A stretch of 64,000 nt of DNA from Enterobacter asburiae (GTDB lineage: Bacteria; Pseudomonadota; Gammaproteobacteria; Enterobacterales; Enterobacteriaceae), in contig NZ_CP102247.1 of assembly GCF_024599655.1 (NCBI RefSeq), forward strand, positions 62,001 through 126,000, given 5' to 3'. The notes below the pieces were generated by a model, which saw nothing but the letters and a program-made list of their open reading frames with translations, did no database searches and had not been told where the DNA came from. This document shows positions 8,660-17,271 of this stretch, piece by piece (the stretch's first letter is position 1; every line of letters begins with the position of its first letter). The position numbers were made by a program, and so were the translations under genes.

Positions 8660-9406
8660 ATGGCTACGCACTTTGCAAGAGGGATACTTACGGAAGGACG
8701 TCTCGTATCGGCAAGAATTTCTTCAGCCTGTCACAGTGAAGCACTCACTCTCCCGGAGCACCGCAGAACGCGGTTTTTAGCGTCCAGAGCGCTTCTCGCA
8801 GAACTGCTGTTTATGCTGTACGGCACCAGCGAGCTGCCGGACATCATTACCCAACCCGAAGGCCGCCCGGTCTTTGCCGACCCGGATCTCCCTCGTTTTT
8901 CGATTGCCTACGCGGGCAATATCATTGGCGTCGCGCTGACCACCGAAGGGGATTGTGGGCTCGATATGGAACTTCAGCGCGCGACGCGCAGCTTCCATGG
9001 CGGTAATGCGCATGAAGACTATCCGCTCTCCAGCAATGAGAAGCTGTGGGTCCGCAACCAGAACGACCCTGTCGAAGCCAGAGCCCAGCTCATTACCTTG
9101 CGCCAGAGCATTCGCAAGCTTTGTGGATGCGCCTCAGACGACGCCAGCCTGCTGCAGCTGCTGCCAGGCTCCGGACGTCTTCGTGCCACTCAGGCCACGC
9201 TGGTAGAGGCGCTCAGTGACGCAGAGGATGTGCTCATTTGGTCAATTGCGGTTACCCCCGCCATCGAACGCATGAAAATCTGGGAATTTGACAGTCAACA
9301 GGGATGGCGTAGCCTTCCTGATGTGCCCGAGCGCGCCAACGAGCCCGCCGCACGCCTGATGCGTTTAACCAGTTTACCGGCAGAAAAAGCATTCACCCTT
9401 AGCTGA
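8660..9406 (+). CDS. yieE: Phosphopantetheinyl transferase-like protein YieE
   Basis: 248-residue protein matching E. coli YieE, annotated by similarity as a 4'-phosphopantetheinyl transferase that would activate acyl carrier proteins. An AAGGAG ribosome site precedes the ATG. The first family motif is present as CGLDMELQ (about 98-105), where the Asp and Glu bind metal. The second expected motif, W-x-x-K-E-A-x-x-K, is not recognisable; the corresponding region reads QLITLRQSIRKLCG. So the fold assignment is reasonable but activity is uncertain. It is followed 36 bases later by yieF on the same strand. Confidence 0.85.
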   Translation: MATHFARGILTEGRLVSARISSACHSEALTLPEHRRTRFLASRALLAELLFMLYGTSELPDIITQPEGRPVFADPDLPRFSIAYAGNIIGVALTTEGDCGLDMELQRATRSFHGGNAHEDYPLSSNEKLWVRNQNDPVEARAQLITLRQSIRKLCGCASDDASLLQLLPGSGRLRATQATLVEALSDAEDVLIWSIAVTPAIERMKIWEFDSQQGWRSLPDVPERANEPAARLMRLTSLPAEKAFTLS

Positions 9407-9442
9407 TCCAATCAGGGTCATCATGATGAAACAGGAGTAATC

Positions 9443-10009
9443 ATGTCTGATACGTTGAAAGTAGTTACGTTACTGGGAAGCCTGCGCAAAGGTTCATTTA
9501 ACGGGATGGTTGCCCGCACGCTGCCACAGCTGGCACCGGCAGGAATGGAAGTTAGCGCCCTGCCGTCTATTGGCGATATTCCGCTGTATGATGCGGATGT
9601 CCAGCAGGAAGAAGGGTTCCCGCAGAGCGTTGAGGCGCTGGCAGAGCAGATCCGCCAGGCCGACGGCGTGGTCATCGTCACGCCGGAGTATAACTACTCG
9701 GTTCCGGGCGGCCTGAAGAATGCCATCGACTGGCTGTCCCGTTTACCCGAGCAGCCGCTGTCAGGCAAACCGGTGCTGATCCAGACCAGCTCAATGGGCG
9801 CGATTGGCGGCGCGCGCTGCCAGTATCATCTGCGCCAGATCCTGGTATTCCTGGATGCGATGGTCATGAACAAGCCGGAATTTATGGGTGGTGTGATTCA
9901 GAACAAGGTCGACCCACAAACGGGTGAAGTAGTGGATCAGAGCACGCGCGATCATCTGTCTGGCCAGCTGACGGCGTTTGGGGATTATATTAAGCGGGTT
10001 AAAGCCTGA
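9443..10009 (+). CDS. yieF: NAD(P)H-dependent FMN reductase / chromate reductase YieF (ChrR)
   Basis: Soluble flavodoxin-fold reductase of 188 residues that transfers electrons from NAD(P)H to quinones and, in E. coli, chromate. The FMN phosphate loop is LLGSLRKGSFNGMVAR (near residues 9-25), and the flavin-contacting PEYNYSVPGGLKNAIDWLSR lies at about 76-95, both diagnostic. A GGAG ribosome site precedes the ATG. A REP pair immediately downstream separates it from convergent adeP. Confidence 0.93.
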   Translation: MSDTLKVVTLLGSLRKGSFNGMVARTLPQLAPAGMEVSALPSIGDIPLYDADVQQEEGFPQSVEALAEQIRQADGVVIVTPEYNYSVPGGLKNAIDWLSRLPEQPLSGKPVLIQTSSMGAIGGARCQYHLRQILVFLDAMVMNKPEFMGGVIQNKVDPQTGEVVDQSTRDHLSGQLTAFGDYIKRVKA

Positions 10010-10016
10010 TAAAAAA

Positions 10017-10085
10017 GCCCGGTGGCGCTAGCGCTTACCGGGCCTACACTCGTCAGTAGGTCAGGTAAGCGAAGCGCCACCTGAC
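10017..10085. repeat. REP palindrome pair
   Basis: Two REP-type palindromes in opposite orientation: GCCCGGTGGCGC...CTTACCGGGC (about 10017-10043) and GTCAGGTAAGCG...CCACCTGAC (about 10059-10085). They fill the gap between the convergent genes yieF and adeP, a typical place for mRNA-end stabilisers in enteric bacteria. Confidence 0.85.
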
Positions 10086-10100
10086 ACCACAAACCGCACC

Positions 10101-11438
10101 TTAGTGCGCGTCAATAAACACAATCTTCAGCACAAACAGCAGCGCCACAACAATCACGCATGGGCTGAGGTCGCGGAAGCGGCCGGTACCGATCTTCATT
10201 ACGCAGTAAGAGATAAAGCCCAGCGCGATGCCTTCGGTAATCGAGAAGCTGAACGGCATCATCACGGCGGTAATAAACGCCGGCACCGCTTCGGTTAAAT
10301 CATCCCACTTCACGCGTGACAGGCTGGAGGTCATCAGCACACCCACATAGATCAGCGCGCCGGCTGCCGCATACGGTGGAACCATACCCGCCAGCGGAGA
10401 GAGGAAGATCACCAGCAGGAACAGAATACCCACGACCACCGCCGTCAGGCCGGTACGGCCGCCCACAGACACGCCGGAAGAAGATTCAATGTACGCGGTA
10501 ACGGAGGAGGTTCCGATAAAAGCACCGGTCACAGAGGAGACGCTGTCCACAAACAGCGCCTGCTTCATGCGCGGGAATTTCCCTTTTTCATCCGCCAGAC
10601 CCGCTTTGTCGGTCACGCCAATCAGCGTGCCGGAGGAGTCAAACAGGTTGACCAGCATGAAGGAGAAAATCACGCCCGCCAGGCCCAGGTTCAGGGAACC
10701 CGCCAGATCGACGTGACCAATCACGGTAGAGACGCTCGGTGGCGCGGAGACGATACCGTTATAGTGAACGTCGCCCAGCATCCAGCCCAGCAGGGTGGTG
10801 ACCACGATGGACACCAGCACCGCCGCGTGAATATTGCGGGAAGCCAGGATCGCGATGATAAAGAAGCCCAGCACGCCCAGCAGCACGTTATGAGAGGTCA
10901 GGTGACCGATGCTCACCAGCGTATCCGGGTTCGCCACGATCACACCGGCGTTTTTCAGCCCCATCATACCGATGAACAGACCGATACCGCTGGTGATGCC
11001 CACGCGCAGGCTCACAGGAATGTTTGCAATCATCCAGTAACGCACGCGGAAAATGGTCAGCAGCAGCAGGCCAACCGCGCCCCAGAAGATGGCGCCCATG
11101 CCAACCTGCCACGGCAGACCCATCGCCTGAACAACCACGAACGCGAAGAACGCATTCAGGCCCATCGCCGGTGCCAGCGCAACCGGCAGGTTAGCGAACA
11201 CACCCATCAGAATGCTGCCAAGGGCCGCAATCAGGCAGGTGGTTACAAAGACGGCGCTGGTATCCATGCCAGCAACGCCCAGAATTTGAGGGTTCACAAA
11301 AACGATATAGACCATCGTCAGGAAGGTGGTGAAACCAGCGATCACTTCGGTGCGTGCCGTTGTGCCGTGCTCGCGCAGTTTGAAAACGCGCTCAAGCAGA
11401 CCCTGACCAGACGTCTGGGTAGTGTGTTGTTGACTCAT
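10101..11438 (-). CDS. adeP: Adenine permease AdeP
   Basis: Inner-membrane purine:H+ symporter of the AzgA-like NCS2 family; E. coli AdeP (YieG) takes up adenine. Starting at the ATG at 11438 (MSQQHTTQTSGQGLLERVF) gives 445 residues, the E. coli length; two codons upstream (TTG, ATG) are also in frame. About 12 to 14 hydrophobic segments are visible, with the family motifs PAMGLNAFFAFVV and SSVTAYIESSSGVSVGGRTG. A PurR-like operator about 100 bases upstream fits control by purine supply. The gene is divergent from yieH. Confidence 0.95.
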   Translation of the reverse strand: MSQQHTTQTSGQGLLERVFKLREHGTTARTEVIAGFTTFLTMVYIVFVNPQILGVAGMDTSAVFVTTCLIAALGSILMGVFANLPVALAPAMGLNAFFAFVVVQAMGLPWQVGMGAIFWGAVGLLLLTIFRVRYWMIANIPVSLRVGITSGIGLFIGMMGLKNAGVIVANPDTLVSIGHLTSHNVLLGVLGFFIIAILASRNIHAAVLVSIVVTTLLGWMLGDVHYNGIVSAPPSVSTVIGHVDLAGSLNLGLAGVIFSFMLVNLFDSSGTLIGVTDKAGLADEKGKFPRMKQALFVDSVSSVTGAFIGTSSVTAYIESSSGVSVGGRTGLTAVVVGILFLLVIFLSPLAGMVPPYAAAGALIYVGVLMTSSLSRVKWDDLTEAVPAFITAVMMPFSFSITEGIALGFISYCVMKIGTGRFRDLSPCVIVVALLFVLKIVFIDAH

Positions 11439-11537
11439 CATCAATTCCGAACAAGGAGGGAAAATTCGTCGCTATCCTATACCAAAAAGCGACAATAGTG
11501 GCGGTTACGTGATACTTTTTTCATTGATTTTGCTTAT

Positions 11538-11553
11538 ACGGCAACGATTGCGT
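11538..11553. promoter_or_regulatory. Candidate PurR operator between adeP and yieH
   Basis: ACGGCAACGATTGCGT matches the PurR consensus ANGCAANCGNTTNCNT except at positions 4 and 5. A second, poorer copy with the same central AAACGTT core lies at 11570-11585. PurR with hypoxanthine or guanine represses purine genes, and adeP is a purine permease, so the site makes sense. Assignment is by eye only. Confidence 0.55.
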
Positions 11554-11602
11554 CCCGGTGAACTGCCGGACGTAAACGTTAAACTTGTTAAAAGGGAAAA
11601 GC

Positions 11603-12268
11603 ATGTCCGGAATTGAAGCGGTATTTTTCGACTGCGACGGTACGCTGGTCGACAGTGAGGTCATTTGTTCCCGCGCGTATGTCACTATGTTCCAGGAATT
11701 TGGCATTACGCTGGAACTCGAAGAGGTGTTTAAACGCTTTAAGGGCGTGAAGCTCTACGAGATCATCGACATCATTAACGAAGAACACGGTGTGGATCTG
11801 GCGAAAGCGGATCTGGAACCGGTGTACCGCGCCGAGGTCGCACGCCTGTTTGACTCCGAGCTGGAGGTTATCTCCGGGGCTAACGCGCTGCTGGATGCGA
11901 TGACGGTGCCAATCTGCGTCGTCTCTAACGGCCCGGTCAGCAAAATGCAGCACTCGCTGGGTAAGCTTGAGATGTTGCACCATTTTCCTGAAAAACTGTT
12001 CAGCGGCTACGATATCCAGCGCTGGAAGCCAGACCCGGCGCTGATGTTCCATGCGGCAAAAGCGATGAACGTTAACGTAGAGAACTGCATTCTGGTGGAT
12101 GACTCATCTGCGGGCGCGCAGTCGGGGATTGATGCGGGGATGGAGGTGTTTTACTTCTGCGCCGATCCGCACAACAAGCCGATCGAGCATCCCAACGTGA
12201 CGACCTTTACCGATCTGGCGCAGTTGCCTGAATTGTGGAAAGCACGCGGGTGGGATATTACTCGCTGA
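11603..12268 (+). CDS. yieH: HAD-family 6-phosphogluconate phosphatase YieH
   Basis: Haloacid dehalogenase-like hydrolase, 221 residues from the ATG at 11603 (MSGIEAVFFDCDGTLVDSE), the E. coli YieH start; a longer frame from 11585 lacks support. Motif I DCDGT (Asp nucleophile at about 10), motif II VSNGP, motif III Lys in RWKPDP and motif IV VDDSSAG are all present. The E. coli enzyme dephosphorylates 6-phosphogluconate. A REP pair follows. Confidence 0.93.
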   Translation: MSGIEAVFFDCDGTLVDSEVICSRAYVTMFQEFGITLELEEVFKRFKGVKLYEIIDIINEEHGVDLAKADLEPVYRAEVARLFDSELEVISGANALLDAMTVPICVVSNGPVSKMQHSLGKLEMLHHFPEKLFSGYDIQRWKPDPALMFHAAKAMNVNVENCILVDDSSAGAQSGIDAGMEVFYFCADPHNKPIEHPNVTTFTDLAQLPELWKARGWDITR

Positions 12269-12277
12269 AAAAACAAA

Positions 12278-12345
12278 GCCGGATGGCGCTAACGCTTATC
12301 CGGCCTACAGGGCTCGTAGGCCCGGTAAGCGCAGCGCCACCGGGC
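12278..12345. repeat. REP palindrome pair
   Basis: GCCGGATGGCGC...CTTATCCGGC (about 12278-12304) and GCCCGGTAAGCG...CCACCGGGC (about 12320-12345) lie in opposite orientation between convergent yieH and phoU. In E. coli the cbr and bgl genes lie in this interval; here there is only the repeat. Confidence 0.85.
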
Positions 12346-12358
12346 ATATTTCCGAGGA

Positions 12359-13084
12359 TCACTCTTTCGGATCTTTACCCGCCAGCAGCTTGTCCAGCTC
12401 GTCGCCGCCCACGTGACGGAAGTCCTGACCTTTCACGAAGTAGAAAATGTATTCGCAAATGTTCTGGCAGCGGTCGCCGATACGCTCGATGGAGCGCGCG
12501 CAGAACAGGGCAGTCAGTACGCTTGGGATCGTACGTGAATCTTCCATCATGTAGGTCATCAGCTGACGCACAATGCCTTCATACTCCTGGTCGACCTTCT
12601 TGTCTTCACGGTAGATACGCACCGCTTCGTCCAGATCCATACGCGCAAAGGCATCCAGCACGTCGTGCAGCATCTGCACGGTGTGGCGGCCCAGCGACTC
12701 CAGGCTCACCAGCAGCGGCTGGTGCTGCTGAGAGAACTTCTCCAGCGCGGTGCGGCAGATTTTATCCGCAACGTCACCAATACGCTCCAGCTCGGCGATG
12801 GTTTTGATGATCGCCATCACCAGACGCAGGTCGCTCGCCGTCGGCTGACGTTTCGCGATAATGCGCACGCATGCCTCGTCGATAGCGACTTCCATCATGT
12901 TGACGTTTTTGTCGCCTTCAATGACGCGCTTCGCCAGCTCGCTGTCCTGGTTGTGCATTGCCGTAATCGCATCAGAAAGCTGCTGCTCAACCATGCCACC
13001 CATGGTCATCACCTGCGTGCGGATGCTTTCCAGCTCTGCGTTGAACTGGCCTGAAATGTGTTTATTAAGATTGAGGTTGTCCAT
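12359..13084 (-). CDS. phoU: Phosphate signalling protein PhoU
   Basis: Helical peripheral protein that links the Pst transporter to PhoR and keeps the Pho regulon off when phosphate is plentiful. The ATG at 13084 gives 241 residues ([18 protein letters not shown]). Two repeats of a three-helix bundle are visible through the paired metal-binding motifs [10 protein letters not shown] and [13 protein letters not shown]. It is the last gene of pstSCAB-phoU, 26 bases after the pstB stop. Confidence 0.98.
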
Positions 13085-13110
13085 GGTTTCTCCACATGCA
13101 CTAAGGCAAA

Positions 13111-13884
13111 TCAACCGTAGCGGCCAGTAATATAATCTTCGGTTTGTTTCTTCGCGGGCCTGGTGAACAGCGCGTCCGTATCGCTGAACTCAATCAACTC
13201 GCCCAGGTACATAAACGCAGTGTGATCGGAACAACGTGCAGCCTGCTGCATGTTATGGGTCACGATAACCACGGTGTAATCCTGCTTCAGCTCGGTGATC
13301 AGCTCTTCAATACGGCCGGTTGAGATCGGGTCCAGCGCTGAACACGGCTCATCCAGCAGCAACACTTCCGGGCGAATAGCAATACCGCGCGCAATGCACA
13401 GACGCTGCTGCTGGCCACCGGAGAGAGAGTAACCGCTCTGGTGCAACTTATCTTTGGTTTCGTTCCATAATGCGGCCTTGGTCAAAGCCCACTGCACGCG
13501 CTCGTCCATATCGGCACGGGAGAGCTTTTCGAACAGACGAACGCCAAAGGCGATGTTGTCATAAATGGACATCGGGAACGGCGTTGGTTTCTGGAACACC
13601 ATCCCCACTTTGGCGCGCAGCAGGGCGATATCCTGAGCCTGGGTCAGAATGTTTTCGCCGTCCAGGATGATTTCACCTTCAGCGCGCTGCTCCGGATAGA
13701 GCGAATACATTTTGTTAAAGGTACGCAGCAGCGTGGATTTTCCACAGCCGGACGGACCGATAAATGCCGTGACCTGGTTCTTTGCGATATCCAGGTTGAT
13801 GTTCTTCAGGGCATGGAATTTGCCGTAGTAGAAGTTCAAATCACGAACCTGAATCTTACCCGGGGCAGTATCAACCATACTCAT
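13111..13884 (-). CDS. pstB: Phosphate ABC transporter ATPase PstB
   Basis: ATPase subunit driving high-affinity phosphate uptake at the cytoplasmic face of PstCA. It is 257 residues with Walker [13 protein letters not shown] (about 37-48), ABC signature [14 protein letters not shown], Walker [13 protein letters not shown] and the switch His in [11 protein letters not shown]. All catalytic motifs are intact. It lies between pstA and phoU in the pst operon. Confidence 0.98.
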
Positions 13885-13931
13885 TGACTCATTTCCTCAT
13901 TCGGCGCCGCGAGCTGCCGCGCCGTAAAAAA

Positions 13932-14822
13932 TTAACCGTGTTTCTTCTTCGCGAAAATGACGCGCGCCAGAATGTTCAGCAACAGTACGCAAAGGGTAAT
14001 GATCAGCACCCCGGCCCAGGCCAGCTGCTGCCATTCCGCGAATGGGCTCATCGCAAATTTAAAGATCGTCACCGGCAGGTTGGCGATCGGCTGCATCATG
14101 TCCGTGCTCCAGAACTGATTGGAGAGAGACGTAAACAGGAGCGGCGCCGTTTCACCTGCGATACGCGCAACCGCCAGCAGGATACCGGTCATGATCCCGG
14201 AGACGGAAGCCTTCAGCGTAATCGCAGAGATCATCTTCCATTTCGGCGTACCCAGCGCATAAGCCGCTTCACGCAGGCTGTCCGGCACCAGTTTCAGCAT
14301 GTTCTCGGTGGTACGAATAACAATCGGCACCTGCAGCAGCGCCAGTGCAATCACACCCGCCCAGCCGGAGAAGTGTTCCATCTGCGCCACCACCACGGTG
14401 TAAACAAACAGACCCACGACGATAGACGGGGCTGACAGCAGAATGTCGTTGATGAAGCGAATCACTTCCGCCAGCCAGGATTTACGACCGTATTCTGCCA
14501 GGTAGATGCCCGCCATGATGCCCAGCGGCGTGCCGAAGACCGTCGCCCACAGGATCAACAGGCCGCTGCCCGCCAGGGCATTCGCCAGGCCACCACCCGC
14601 CGTGTTCGGCGGCGGCGTCATTTCGGTGAACAGCGACAGTGACATCCCGTCAATCCCGCGAACGACCGTCGAGAAGAGGATCCAGACCAGCCAGAACAGG
14701 CCGAATGCCATCGTCGCCATAGAGAGCGACAGGGCAATACGGTTTTTCATGCGGCGTCTGGCCTGCATTTTACGGCGGGATTCCGCCAGTTCAGCGGTAG
14801 CTTGCATTTCGAGAGTGGCCAT
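13932..14822 (-). CDS. pstA: Phosphate ABC transporter permease PstA
   Basis: One of the two membrane subunits of the Pst phosphate importer, 296 residues with about six hydrophobic helices. The basic N-terminus (RRKMQARRRMKNRIALSL) precedes helix 1. The binding-protein-dependent permease loop that contacts PstB is seen in REAAYALGTPKWKMISAITL. Its start shares one base with the pstC stop (position 14822), consistent with translational coupling. Confidence 0.98.
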   Translation of the reverse strand: MATLEMQATAELAESRRKMQARRRMKNRIALSLSMATMAFGLFWLVWILFSTVVRGIDGMSLSLFTEMTPPPNTAGGGLANALAGSGLLILWATVFGTPLGIMAGIYLAEYGRKSWLAEVIRFINDILLSAPSIVVGLFVYTVVVAQMEHFSGWAGVIALALLQVPIVIRTTENMLKLVPDSLREAAYALGTPKWKMISAITLKASVSGIMTGILLAVARIAGETAPLLFTSLSNQFWSTDMMQPIANLPVTIFKFAMSPFAEWQQLAWAGVLIITLCVLLLNILARVIFAKKKHG

Positions 14823-15781
14823 TAGCGTGCTCCCTCATTTTTAGCGAGGCGCATAATCATCAGCTTGGAAATCGCCAGAACAATGAAGGTGATAACGAAC
14901 AGAATCAGACCCAGCTCCATCAGCGCCGCCACGTGCAGCCCCGATTCCGCTTCCGCAAATTCATTCGCCAGCGCCGAGGTAATACTGTTACCCGGCATGT
15001 AGAGCGACACGCTGTCGAGCTGGTAGGTGTTACCGATGATAAAGGTGACCGCCATGGTTTCACCCAGCGCACGACCTAAGCCCAGCATCACGCCCCCGAT
15101 CACCCCATTTTTGGTGAACGGAAGGACAATGCGCCAGATAACTTCCCAGGTGGTGCAGCCGATGCCGTAGGCCGACTCTTTCATCATCACCGGCGTTTGT
15201 TCGAAGACATCGCGCATAACCGCCGCAATGTAAGGAATAATCATGATGGCGAGGATCACTCCTGCCGCCAGAATGCCGATACCGAAAGCCGGGCCAGAGA
15301 ACAGGGCACCCACAAACGGAATAGCAGAAAGAACGTTACCGACCGGTTCCTGGAAGTATGTGGCGAACAGCGGAGCAAAGATGAACAGGCCCCACATGCC
15401 GTAAACGATACTCGGAATGGCCGCCAGCAGTTCGATGGCAATACCCAGCGGGCGTCGCAGCCAGCCCGGCGCCAGCTCCGTCAGGAACAGGGCAATACCA
15501 AAGCTCACCGGAACCGCAATCAGCAGGGCGATGAACGAGGTCACCAGCGTGCCGTAAATCGGCACCAGGGCACCGTAGATGTCGTTCGGCGCGTCCCACT
15601 CTTTGGTCCACAGGAAGGAGAAACCGAATTTCTGGATGCTCGGCCATGAGGAGAAAATCAGAGACACGATAATGCCGCCCAGCAGCAATAGCACAATCAG
15701 CGCAGCCAGTTTTACCAGCGCGCTGAAAATCATGTCACCTTTTTTACCCGGAGGGTTAAATGCAGGCTTGGTTGCAGCCAT
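14822..15781 (-). CDS. pstC: Phosphate ABC transporter permease PstC
   Basis: Second membrane subunit of the Pst importer, 319 residues, the E. coli length. It has about six hydrophobic segments and the EAA-type loop KESAYGIGCTTWEVIWRIVL that docks on PstB. It follows pstS with a 128-base gap holding a REP pair, which in such operons can leave the upstream binding-protein mRNA more abundant than the permease mRNA. Confidence 0.98.
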   Translation of the reverse strand: MAATKPAFNPPGKKGDMIFSALVKLAALIVLLLLGGIIVSLIFSSWPSIQKFGFSFLWTKEWDAPNDIYGALVPIYGTLVTSFIALLIAVPVSFGIALFLTELAPGWLRRPLGIAIELLAAIPSIVYGMWGLFIFAPLFATYFQEPVGNVLSAIPFVGALFSGPAFGIGILAAGVILAIMIIPYIAAVMRDVFEQTPVMMKESAYGIGCTTWEVIWRIVLPFTKNGVIGGVMLGLGRALGETMAVTFIIGNTYQLDSVSLYMPGNSITSALANEFAEAESGLHVAALMELGLILFVITFIVLAISKLMIMRLAKNEGAR

Positions 15782-15817
15782 AAATTACTCTTCTGTTTGA
15801 GACGTTTTTACGAATAT

Positions 15818-15888
15818 GCCCGGTGGCGCTGACGCTTACCGGGCCTACAGCTTAAAGCGTAGGGCGGGTAAGCGCAGCGCCACCCGCC
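15818..15888. repeat. REP palindrome pair inside the pst operon
   Basis: GCCCGGTGGCGC...CTTACCGGGC (about 15818-15844) and GGCGGGTAAGCG...CCACCCGCC (about 15862-15888) sit between the pstS stop and the pstC start. Repeats here can stop 3' exonucleases and so raise pstS over pstC expression; that role is inferred from other enteric binding-protein operons. Confidence 0.85.
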
Positions 15889-15909
15889 ATCTTCGTTAAA
15901 TATATCCTG

Positions 15910-16950
15910 TTAGTACAGCGCTTTACCGCTGCTGTCTTTCACGTTGGTTTTCCATGCAGCACGAATCTGCTCAACCACGCTGTCCGGCAGGGTGGCGTAA
16001 TCCAGGGCGTTAGCCTGTTTGCCGCCGTTTTTGTACGCCCAGTCGAAGAACTTGAGCACTTCGGTGCCCTGCTCAGGTTTCTTCTGCTCTTTGTGAACCA
16101 GGATGAAGGTGGTAGAGGTGATTGGCCATGCACCTTCGCCTTTCTGGTTAGTCAGATCCTGCGCGAAAGATTTGCTCCAGTCAGCGCCTTTCGCTGCGTT
16201 AGCAAAGTTCTCTTCGGTCGGGCTAACCGGTTTGCCATCGGCGGAAACCAGCTTGGTGTAGGACAGGTTGTTCTGCTTAGCGTACGCATACTCTACGTAA
16301 CCAATTGAGCCAGGCAGACGCTGTACGAACGCGGCGATACCGTCGTTACCTTTACCGCCCAGACCGGTTGGCCAGTTAACGGTAGAGCCGGAACCGACTT
16401 TAGATTTCCACTCTTCGTTCACTTTTGCCAGGTAGCTGGTGAACACGAAAGAGGTACCGGAACCATCCGCGCGGCGAACCACGGCGATGTTCTGAGAAGG
16501 CAGCTTCAGGCCTGGGTTGAGTTTAGCGATCGCTTCGTCATCCCATTTTTTGATTTTGCCCAGGTAGATGTCACCCAGGGTTTTGCCGTCCAGCACCAGC
16601 TCACCCGACTTCACGCCCGGCAGGTTGATGGCCAGGACCACGCCACCGATCACGGTCGGGAACTGGAACAGGCCTTCCTGAGCCAGTTTGTCGTCAGACA
16701 GCGGAGCGTCTGATGCGCCGAAATCAACCGTGTTCGCGGTAATTTGTTTAACGCCACCGGAGGAGCCGATACCCTGATAGTTAACCTTGTTACCGGTTTC
16801 TTTCTGGTAGGTATCCGCCCATTTGGCATACACCGGCGCAGGGAAGGTTGCACCAGCGCCAGTCAGGCTTGCTTCTGCAAATACAGAGAACGCGCTCAGA
16901 GATAAGGTCGCGGCGACAACAGTTGCGACAGTGGTACGCATAACTTTCAT
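15910..16950 (-). CDS. pstS: Periplasmic phosphate-binding protein PstS
   Basis: High-affinity periplasmic receptor for inorganic phosphate. The 346-residue precursor has a clear signal peptide (MKVMRTTVATVVAATLSLSA, cleavage probably after FSVFA at residue 25). Mature protein begins EASLTGAGATFPAPVYAKW; phosphate-binding loops include GIGSSGGVKQ, SDAPLS and RADGSGTSFVF. It leads the operon and is preceded by a PhoB-binding array, so it should be strongly induced by phosphate starvation. Confidence 0.98.
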   Translation of the reverse strand: MKVMRTTVATVVAATLSLSAFSVFAEASLTGAGATFPAPVYAKWADTYQKETGNKVNYQGIGSSGGVKQITANTVDFGASDAPLSDDKLAQEGLFQFPTVIGGVVLAINLPGVKSGELVLDGKTLGDIYLGKIKKWDDEAIAKLNPGLKLPSQNIAVVRRADGSGTSFVFTSYLAKVNEEWKSKVGSGSTVNWPTGLGGKGNDGIAAFVQRLPGSIGYVEYAYAKQNNLSYTKLVSADGKPVSPTEENFANAAKGADWSKSFAQDLTNQKGEGAWPITSTTFILVHKEQKKPEQGTEVLKFFDWAYKNGGKQANALDYATLPDSVVEQIRAAWKTNVKDSSGKALY

Positions 16951-17017
16951 AATGTCTCCTGCAAGATTTTCGTAAATCGTTGTTTAGTGGCTACGATGAG
17001 CAAAATAGGACAAACAG

Positions 17018-17058
17018 GTGACAGATAAATGTACGAATTATGACAGTTTTATGACAAC
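17018..17058 (-). promoter_or_regulatory. Tandem Pho boxes upstream of pstS
   Basis: Reading the plus strand, TGACA or close variants recur every 11 bases: TGACA 17019, TGTAC 17030, TGACA 17041, TGACA 17052. On the minus strand this is the PhoB direct repeat (CTGTCAT type), two adjacent Pho boxes, starting about 70 bases before the pstS ATG. This is the known architecture for PhoB activation at pstS. Beyond it, 17060-17240 is AT-rich with no gene. Confidence 0.9.
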
Positions 17059-17235
17059 GAAAATTCCACTTAAAAACCAGCAAAAGAAAGCTTAATTTTC
17101 ATCGTGTTAGCCGCTTTTATGACAAGACGTTTTCAGAAATATTTTCTTTATGTGACACTGAAAAAAGTAGCTGAAGATGACAGATTGTCATTATTAAAAA
17201 CGAGAAAGGATTGATTAAAAACAAGACGGGCAGGA

Positions 17236-17262
17236 TAAAAAAGCTCCACCCAAAGGTGGAGC
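17236..17262 (-). terminator. Rho-independent terminator of glmS
   Basis: On the minus strand, 9 bases after the glmS stop, GCTCCACC and GGTGGAGC form an 8-bp stem (17243-17262) followed by a run of six T residues. It ends the glmU-glmS transcript before pstS. Confidence 0.9.
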
Positions 17263-17271
17263 CTGAAGGGA

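Noticed and set aside
10713..11498. 261-codon open frame opposite adeP
   Set aside because: Antisense shadow; product is rich in His, Gln and Arg, which is typical of reversed membrane-protein codons.
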